From NCBI GenBank assembly GCA_017561205.1, contig JAFZDL010000108.1:1-64000 (forward strand): a stretch of 64,000 nucleotides of DNA, written 5' to 3'. A program made the position numbers and the translations under genes. Source of the DNA: Oscillospiraceae bacterium. Its GTDB lineage: Bacteria; Bacillota; Clostridia; Oscillospirales; Oscillospiraceae. The notes under the pieces were generated by a model, which was not told where the DNA came from, searched no databases, and saw only the letters and a list, made by a program, of their open reading frames with translations. Shown here in pieces: positions 58,897-64,000 of the stretch (position 1 is its first letter; the number at the start of each line of letters is the position of its first letter).

Positions 58897-59970
58897 ATGA
58901 AAATTTGCTTTTTAGCCCCGGCTAACAGTGCCCACACCCAAAAGTGGTGCCGTTACTTTGCATCCCAAGGACATACTGTAGATGTGATTTCCTTTATCGA
59001 TGCCCAGATTCCCGATGTCACCGTCCATTTTGTTGACACCGGTGCCTCTGCAGGCGGAAGTGACAAGGACAAGCTGAAATATCTGCTGAAGGCCGGAGCT
59101 GTCCGTAATCTGGTGAAAAAAATCGCCCCGGACGTGGTAAACGTCCACTATGCCACCAGCTACGGCACGGTGGCGGCTTTGGCGCGGCTGAAAAACTACG
59201 CGCTGTCTGTTTGGGGATCGGATATTTACGAATTCCCCCAAAAGAGCCCCCTGCACCGGGCTTTGTTGAAATTCAGTCTCAAAAAAGCATCCAACCTCTT
59301 CTCTACCAGCAAGGCCATGGCCGAAGAGGCCGCAAAGTATACAAAAAAGTCCTTTGAGATTACCCCCTTTGGCGTGGATATGGACTTGTTTTCTATGGAA
59401 AAGCGCAGTCGCGGTGATTCGGATTTCGTCATCGGCACAGTCAAGAGTCTGGCCCCGGCTTACGGAATCGACGTGCTTTTGCGCGCTGCCGCCATCATCA
59501 AAAAAGAGCACCCCCAGATCCTTCTGAAGGTGCGGATCGCCGGAAAGGGCCCTTGCCAGGAAGAATATCAGACTCTGGCGGCTCAGTTGGGCATCGAGGA
59601 CATCACCACCTGGCTGGGCTTTATTCCTCAGGAGCAGGCCGCTGCCGAGTGGGCTAACATGGATGTGGCAGTCATTTGTTCCAACAGCGAAAGCTTTGGT
59701 GTATCTGCCGTAGAGGCTCAGTCCTGCGGCTGCCCCGTGGTAATTTCGGACATCCCCGGTCTGATGGAAGCCACCAAGCCCGGCGAAACCAGCATTGTCG
59801 TTCCCCGCGGGATTGAGCGCGCCCTTGCGGACGCATTGGTCCGCCTATACAATGATCCCTCTCTCCGGAAACAAATGGGCACCGCCGGGCGGGCCTATGT
59901 GGCAGAAAACTATGAATTGACCGCTTGTTTCCGGAAAGTGGAGATGTTGTTTAGTCAAATTCGCAAATAA
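58897..59970 (+). CDS. Glycosyltransferase family 4
   Basis: This 357-residue GT-B enzyme has 'NSAHTQKWCRYFASQGH' at the N-terminus (a WfaP/WbpJ-like beginning), 'LSVWGSDIYEFP' and a C-terminal 'SNSESFGVSAVEAQSCGCPV' donor-site E-x7-E-like element (about 265-284). It is close behind wbpB and transfers one residue of the repeat unit; the donor is uncertain, with the nearby diacetamido-uronate a candidate. No signal peptide or membrane span is seen. Confidence 0.86.
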   Translation: MKICFLAPANSAHTQKWCRYFASQGHTVDVISFIDAQIPDVTVHFVDTGASAGGSDKDKLKYLLKAGAVRNLVKKIAPDVVNVHYATSYGTVAALARLKNYALSVWGSDIYEFPQKSPLHRALLKFSLKKASNLFSTSKAMAEEAAKYTKKSFEITPFGVDMDLFSMEKRSRGDSDFVIGTVKSLAPAYGIDVLLRAAAIIKKEHPQILLKVRIAGKGPCQEEYQTLAAQLGIEDITTWLGFIPQEQAAAEWANMDVAVICSNSESFGVSAVEAQSCGCPVVISDIPGLMEATKPGETSIVVPRGIERALADALVRLYNDPSLRKQMGTAGRAYVAENYELTACFRKVEMLFSQIRK

Positions 59971-60036
59971 TTTCCACCATCCTTGCCACCAGGCAAGCAA
60001 CTGTGGCACTCCCTTTTGAGAAAGGAAACCACCGAT

Positions 60037-61161
60037 ATGAAGATATTGATTATTGCCTCCTGGTATCCCTCTCCGGAAAATCCGTTGAACGGTATCTTTT
60101 TCCAGCAGCGCGCCAAGGCTTTGGCACGCACGGGCTGCGAAGTAAGTGTTGCCGTGGCGGAGGTCGCTTTGCGGCTGGGCGGTAGAAAACCAGGCATAAC
60201 TGTTTGCTGCGAAGAGGGCATTACAGAGTATCGCTATCTGCGTCGCAATAAGACACCCTTCTGGGAAGAAGGCGTGGCCAAGCAGCAGATATCTATGGTC
60301 CGAAAAATATATAAACAGGTGTGCAAAGATAGCGGCAAACCCGATGTGATCCATTTAGAATCTGCACGATGCGCCCTTGCCGCGGTAGCGCTTGCAAAAA
60401 AGGAAGGCATTCCTTTGACCTATACTGAGCATTACAGCGGCGTTTTAAATAGTAAACCCGGCAGTTTCCTGGACCGTGCTATGCGCCTTGCCAGAGAAAC
60501 TGCAAAACATATTTTTTTAATTTCCTCAGCTATGAAAAGGCGCATAGAACCGTCGGAAGAAAAATGTTCCATGCTTCCCAATGCCACAGATTTTTCTGCG
60601 TTTGCCCTCAGTGAACCGGTAGAACCATTTACATTTGGCGCGTTGGCAGCGCTACGTAAGATTAAAGGCCTTGACACACTTCTCCGGGCATTTGCCAAGG
60701 TGCATCAGGTCCATCCGGAATGCCGATTGGCGATCGGCGGCGACGGAGAGGAACGGGAGAGCCTGTTGGCACTTCGCAAAGAGTTGGCGTTGGATGATTG
60801 CGTAGAGTTCTGTGGTCGGATCCCTGCGGAGCACCGTGACGCGTTTTTTAGCGGGAAATCTGCTTTTGTTTGTTCTAGTCTTACGGAAACGTTTTCCATC
60901 GTGGTGATCGAGGCCTTTGCCAGTGGCCTTCCGGTAGTGGCGACCAAATGTGGTGGCCCGGAGGATCTTATAAATGATAATAACGGTTACCTTGTAGACA
61001 AAGGTGACCCGGATGCGCTTGCTGCAGGTATGCTGCAGATGATTGAAAACAGAAATGCCTTTGACTCTGCTCGCATTCGACAGGACGCATTTCTTCTTTA
61101 TAATGAAGCTAATATTGCGCAGAAACAGCTGGCTCATTTTGAGCGGCTAACCGCAAAGTAA
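60037..61161 (+). CDS. Glycosyltransferase family 4
   Basis: This 374-residue GT-B enzyme has 'IIASWYPSPENPLNGIFFQQ' at the N-terminus and 'SLTETFSIVVIEAFASGLPV' (about 285-304) in the donor-binding half. ATG at 60037 is preferred, with GAAAGGAAACCACCGAT upstream; the in-frame ATG at 59983 lacks a site. Codon usage is less GC-biased than that of the wbp genes beside it, as in the following ligase gene, hinting at a separate origin for the distal end of the locus. Confidence 0.86.
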   Translation: MKILIIASWYPSPENPLNGIFFQQRAKALARTGCEVSVAVAEVALRLGGRKPGITVCCEEGITEYRYLRRNKTPFWEEGVAKQQISMVRKIYKQVCKDSGKPDVIHLESARCALAAVALAKKEGIPLTYTEHYSGVLNSKPGSFLDRAMRLARETAKHIFLISSAMKRRIEPSEEKCSMLPNATDFSAFALSEPVEPFTFGALAALRKIKGLDTLLRAFAKVHQVHPECRLAIGGDGEERESLLALRKELALDDCVEFCGRIPAEHRDAFFSGKSAFVCSSLTETFSIVVIEAFASGLPVVATKCGGPEDLINDNNGYLVDKGDPDALAAGMLQMIENRNAFDSARIRQDAFLLYNEANIAQKQLAHFERLTAK

Positions 61162-61180
61162 TTTTGAAGGAGGTGTTTGA

Positions 61181-62740
61181 ATGAAATCTCGGTCCGCAAA
61201 TCTTTCCCGATTTGCCATTACGCTATTGATTCTTTCTTCTATATTCGGAAATCTGTTTCCTTTTTTGAATATTGACCTTGGATTTGTGATTCTAACGCCT
61301 CTCCGCTCCCTTTTGATTGCTGTGGGGGTCTATAGCCTGATCATTTGGTTAGGTCGTTTCAAAAGGAAAGAAGTTATTGCTGCATTAAAGAAGGATTATA
61401 TGGGCTGGTGTGCCGTTTTCTTCTTTGCCGCATGGTTTGCTTTGGGCGCAGGATGGATCCTTTTTGGCACTGTCAGTGGCAACGCCGTTGCGGACGTTGT
61501 TGGCATTTTTACGGCCTTTATGCTGGCCTTCTGCTGCTTTACACTGATCAATACTCGCAGAGATGTCCATTATTTCCTGAAGCTTCTTGTGCTCAGCGGT
61601 GTTATCCTGTCTGTACTTGCCTGTTTGGAATTGGTAATAGGCAACTTTGTGCCGGGAACCCGGTACTATCTGACGCTTGAGGAGAAAATCAAGAATAAGC
61701 AGACCATTTTTTCTCCCACTACCGTTTTTTATAACCCCAACGATTTTGCAGCATTTATGCTGCTTTGCCTTTCTCTTGTTTGCTATTGCATTATCCAGGC
61801 AAATACCATATGGAAGTTCCTGTGCTATCTGGTTATCGCATTGCTGATGGTTATTCCTACAGTGTTGACCAATTCAACATTATTTAATATTTATGTCGTT
61901 ATATTGATTGTTTTGACCGCTGTTACCCTGTTGCTGGTCCGTGCAAGAACTTGGAGGTTACGGCTTACACAGGTTGCTGCAATCGCTTTGGTGAGCATTC
62001 TGTTTGTGACGTTTGGTATGACCGGAATTCGTTCTACTTTCGTGGAACTGAACCGGAGCTATTTTACCGTCCAGATTCAAAAATATTATGCCCAAGCACA
62101 AAAACCCGACAACAGCACACCCCCTGATCAGAATCAGACCGAACCGGATGCGAGCGCGCCCCAGTTCCCTGAAGACGAAGCTTCAACACCAACCGAACCG
62201 GAGATGATTTACCCCGAGCTTCCTGAATTTAATACTACGGTTATTACCAATCCGGACACACTGAATGACCAGCTCAATGGCTATCAGCAAAACTATGGCA
62301 CTGTCCACATTCGTAAGTGGCTGATGTTCGCGGGGTTGGACTACTTTATGGACAGTCCGTTGATCGGTAACGGCCCGGATTCCTTCTATGAACAAATTTC
62401 TCAAGATGCGGACTATCTACAGCAAACACGGCGGATCACAAATCCCCACTGTTTCTATATCGAGCTACTGTCCCAATACGGCGGTATTTTGTTAGCGATA
62501 TACTTGGGAATCATCCTCTACCTCGCCATTCGTTCCGGATTACAAGCAATCCGGGAACTTCGCAGAGAACAACCGGGCTGGGGCATGCTTTGTTTCCTGT
62601 TGGTGGGTATCTTCTCCGCAGTGGTTTTTATGCCCAGCAGCATAGTCCGTTTTACCTCAATCTGGATTTTCTTGATCTTGGCTGTTTGCGCATTCTGCAA
62701 AGGAACATATCCGCAAGACGAAGAGTATCCCAACACATAA
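61181..62740 (+). CDS. O-antigen ligase/polymerase-like membrane protein
   Basis: This 519-residue polytopic membrane protein has about ten helices and a Wzy/WaaL-type periplasmic-side loop region. The loop holds a Pro/Asp/Glu-rich low-complexity part ('QAQKPDNSTPPDQNQTEPDA', about 304-323), then 'MFAGLDYFMDSPLIGNGPDS' (about 380-399), the conserved segment of this superfamily. It probably polymerises or ligates the lipid-linked repeat units. AAGGAGGTGTTTGA precedes the ATG. Whether it is a polymerase or a ligase cannot be decided. Confidence 0.82.
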   Translation: MKSRSANLSRFAITLLILSSIFGNLFPFLNIDLGFVILTPLRSLLIAVGVYSLIIWLGRFKRKEVIAALKKDYMGWCAVFFFAAWFALGAGWILFGTVSGNAVADVVGIFTAFMLAFCCFTLINTRRDVHYFLKLLVLSGVILSVLACLELVIGNFVPGTRYYLTLEEKIKNKQTIFSPTTVFYNPNDFAAFMLLCLSLVCYCIIQANTIWKFLCYLVIALLMVIPTVLTNSTLFNIYVVILIVLTAVTLLLVRARTWRLRLTQVAAIALVSILFVTFGMTGIRSTFVELNRSYFTVQIQKYYAQAQKPDNSTPPDQNQTEPDASAPQFPEDEASTPTEPEMIYPELPEFNTTVITNPDTLNDQLNGYQQNYGTVHIRKWLMFAGLDYFMDSPLIGNGPDSFYEQISQDADYLQQTRRITNPHCFYIELLSQYGGILLAIYLGIILYLAIRSGLQAIRELRREQPGWGMLCFLLVGIFSAVVFMPSSIVRFTSIWIFLILAVCAFCKGTYPQDEEYPNT

Positions 62741-62797
62741 CTTTTAATATGGCTGCCTATATCCGGCCTCTGGCAGAAAGGTTGTGGAGTATTGAAC

Positions 62798-64000
62798 TTG
62801 AAGATTCTGATTCTTACCACTTATTATCCGCCTGACACGGCGATCGCTGCTGTCCGCCCCTATATGTTTGCGAAATACCTATCTCAACTGGGACACAGCG
62901 TTACTGTTTTGCGCTCCGGTGAGATCAACAAGCGCTGTGATGGTTTCTTTGAACCGCTGCCAGGTGTCCGCGTGATTTCTTATTTGGGAGAAAGCAGCCC
63001 TGCGGAACGCTATCAGCGGGGGGAGTGGGATGGTGTACCCTTCGAACAGGAAAGCCGTGTTGCATTTTTGCCCAAATGGATCCGTACACCTGCTGTGAAT
63101 TTTTACCATTTTTGTACCCGGGAACGGGATGTTGCGCATCGATTGGAACGGCGGTTAGACTGCCACGAAAAGCAAAAAGCTGCGCTGGATGCTTTGAAAG
63201 ATCAGGGCTTCGACATTGTTTTCTCCACAGTGGGAGAGTTTGAAAATGCCTTCGCCGGCCAGTATGCTGCAAAGCTCTTTTCTTGTCCGCTGATTCAAGA
63301 TTTTCGAGATCCTGTGGCAACTGATGCCCTTCAGAGCAAGAAAGCGTATGCCTATTTGAAGAAGGTTCAAAATGATGCTATCCGGCAGGCAGATGCTTGT
63401 ACCGCAGTATCCAATGGCGTGCTACAGGGCATTTGCGCGGATGTTTCCGCTAAGAAAACCTTGGTGGTATATAACGGCTATGAGCCTAGCGACACGGAAG
63501 CAGAAAGTGCAACACCGAAAGAGGGAACTTTGTCCTTCTGCTATACCGGACAGATTTATGTGGGCCAGCAGGACTTTTCTCCTCTGTTGAGGGCGATCGC
63601 GCATTTGCATGCATCCGGCAAGATTTCTCTGGATAAGATCCGTATTCACTTTGCCGGGAAGAACTACGACCACCTATATCAACTGGCAGAGAGATACGGT
63701 GTTGCCGATGTTTTGGTAGACCATGGCTATGTCAGCAGAAAGGAAGCTGCTAAAATTCAGGCGGAATCAGATGTTTATGTGGTTCTCTCCTGGAATACAA
63801 AATCCAAACAAGGGGTTTTGACCGGGAAGTTCTACGAGGGCATTCGGGCCAAAAAGCTTATTTTGTCCATGGTGGCCGGCGATGTGCCCCATAGTGAACT
63901 GGATCTGATCAATAAAAAATACAATTATGGTTTCTGCTACGAAAACTGCAGGGAAAACGAACAGTTTACAGCGCTTTGTGACTATCTGGAAGCACTGTAC
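62798..64000 (+). CDS. Glycosyltransferase family 4 (incomplete at right edge)
   Basis: A frame from TTG at 62798 stays open for 401 codons to the window edge. It starts 'LKILILTTYYPPDTAIAAVR', the usual GT4 acceptor-domain opening, and has 'QDFRDPVATDALQSKKAYAY' mid-way. 'LSFCYTGQIYVGQQDFSPLL' starts the donor domain. 'YVVLSWNTKSKQGVLTGKFY' and 'EGIRAKKLILSMVAG' form the C-terminal nucleotide-sugar site. TGGAGT eight bases upstream supports the TTG start. The C-terminus is missing. Confidence 0.8.
   Translation, partial: MKILILTTYYPPDTAIAAVRPYMFAKYLSQLGHSVTVLRSGEINKRCDGFFEPLPGVRVISYLGESSPAERYQRGEWDGVPFEQESRVAFLPKWIRTPAVNFYHFCTRERDVAHRLERRLDCHEKQKAALDALKDQGFDIVFSTVGEFENAFAGQYAAKLFSCPLIQDFRDPVATDALQSKKAYAYLKKVQNDAIRQADACTAVSNGVLQGICADVSAKKTLVVYNGYEPSDTEAESATPKEGTLSFCYTGQIYVGQQDFSPLLRAIAHLHASGKISLDKIRIHFAGKNYDHLYQLAERYGVADVLVDHGYVSRKEAAKIQAESDVYVVLSWNTKSKQGVLTGKFYEGIRAKKLILSMVAGDVPHSELDLINKKYNYGFCYENCRENEQFTALCDYLEALY

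Overview
The window looks like a chromosomal segment of a strictly anaerobic, gut-type Clostridia bacterium, probably Oscillospirales/Ruminococcaceae-like (an inference from gene content, not a database match). Pointers are Gram-positive ribosome binding sites with some TTG/GTG starts, LPXTG surface proteins with sortases, superoxide reductase and rubrerythrin for oxygen defence, an ECF vitamin transporter with cobalamin-riboswitch-like leaders, and a bile-acid 7-alpha-hydroxysteroid dehydrogenase-like gene. I saw no rRNA, tRNA or CRISPR array.

Region 1 (1-12,860) is an integrated mobile element plus cargo. From the left edge, all on the minus strand, come the first codons of a Tn916-type integrase, an excisionase, an FtsK/TcpA-like translocase, a Rep with HUH nuclease and SF3 helicase motifs of the CRESS-DNA type, a small conserved protein and an XRE regulator. 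Just upstream of rep is a perfect 13-bp stem whose loop region carries TAGTATTAC on the rep strand, the nonanucleotide of circovirus-like origins. Then comes about 1 kb without a credible protein gene. It carries 100-nt-period repeats with covarying hairpins, between a minus-strand promoter and a strong terminator: a candidate large structured RNA of about 0.9 kb. Next are a DUF6037-like gene, a second XRE regulator divergent from a SLOG-domain gene, and a five-gene SPFH / zinc-ribbon / coiled-coil operon (the last gene 57 aa) convergent with a CFI-box zinc-ribbon gene. Around 12,545-12,665 lies a decayed second copy of the xis-int junction.

Region 2 (12,863-22,137) is a sortase-assembled pilus operon: coiled-coil protein, signal peptidase I, a 1,423-aa adhesin (LPSTG), major pilin (LPETG), class C sortase, minor pilin (VPQTG) and a second, atypical sortase, ended by a strong terminator.

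Region 3 (22,149-41,564) is metabolic and housekeeping: an MFS transporter with a 7-alpha-HSDH-like dehydrogenase; a desulfoferrodoxin-peroxiredoxin-reductase operon; divergent cobalamin-riboswitch-like leaders driving a DUF4430 lipoprotein and an ECF transporter (T, fused A-A, S); a VanY-type carboxypeptidase with wall-binding repeats; a VTT membrane protein; L-serine dehydratase; prolyl-tRNA synthetase; a sugar isomerase; a HAD phosphatase; rubrerythrin; and a beta-helix protein with phosphoglucosamine mutase.

Region 4 (41,722-64,000) is a surface-polysaccharide locus: a NahK-like kinase, an LCP ligase, a CapD-type dehydratase, aminotransferases, a galacturonokinase-like / nucleotidyltransferase / UDP-glucuronate 4-epimerase trio, an initiating sugar-phosphate transferase, several GT4 glycosyltransferases, an O-antigen-ligase-like membrane protein, and a scattered but complete WbpA-WbpB-WbpE-WbpD set predicted to make UDP-2,3-diacetamido-glucuronic acid. 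The locus runs off the right edge inside another glycosyltransferase.
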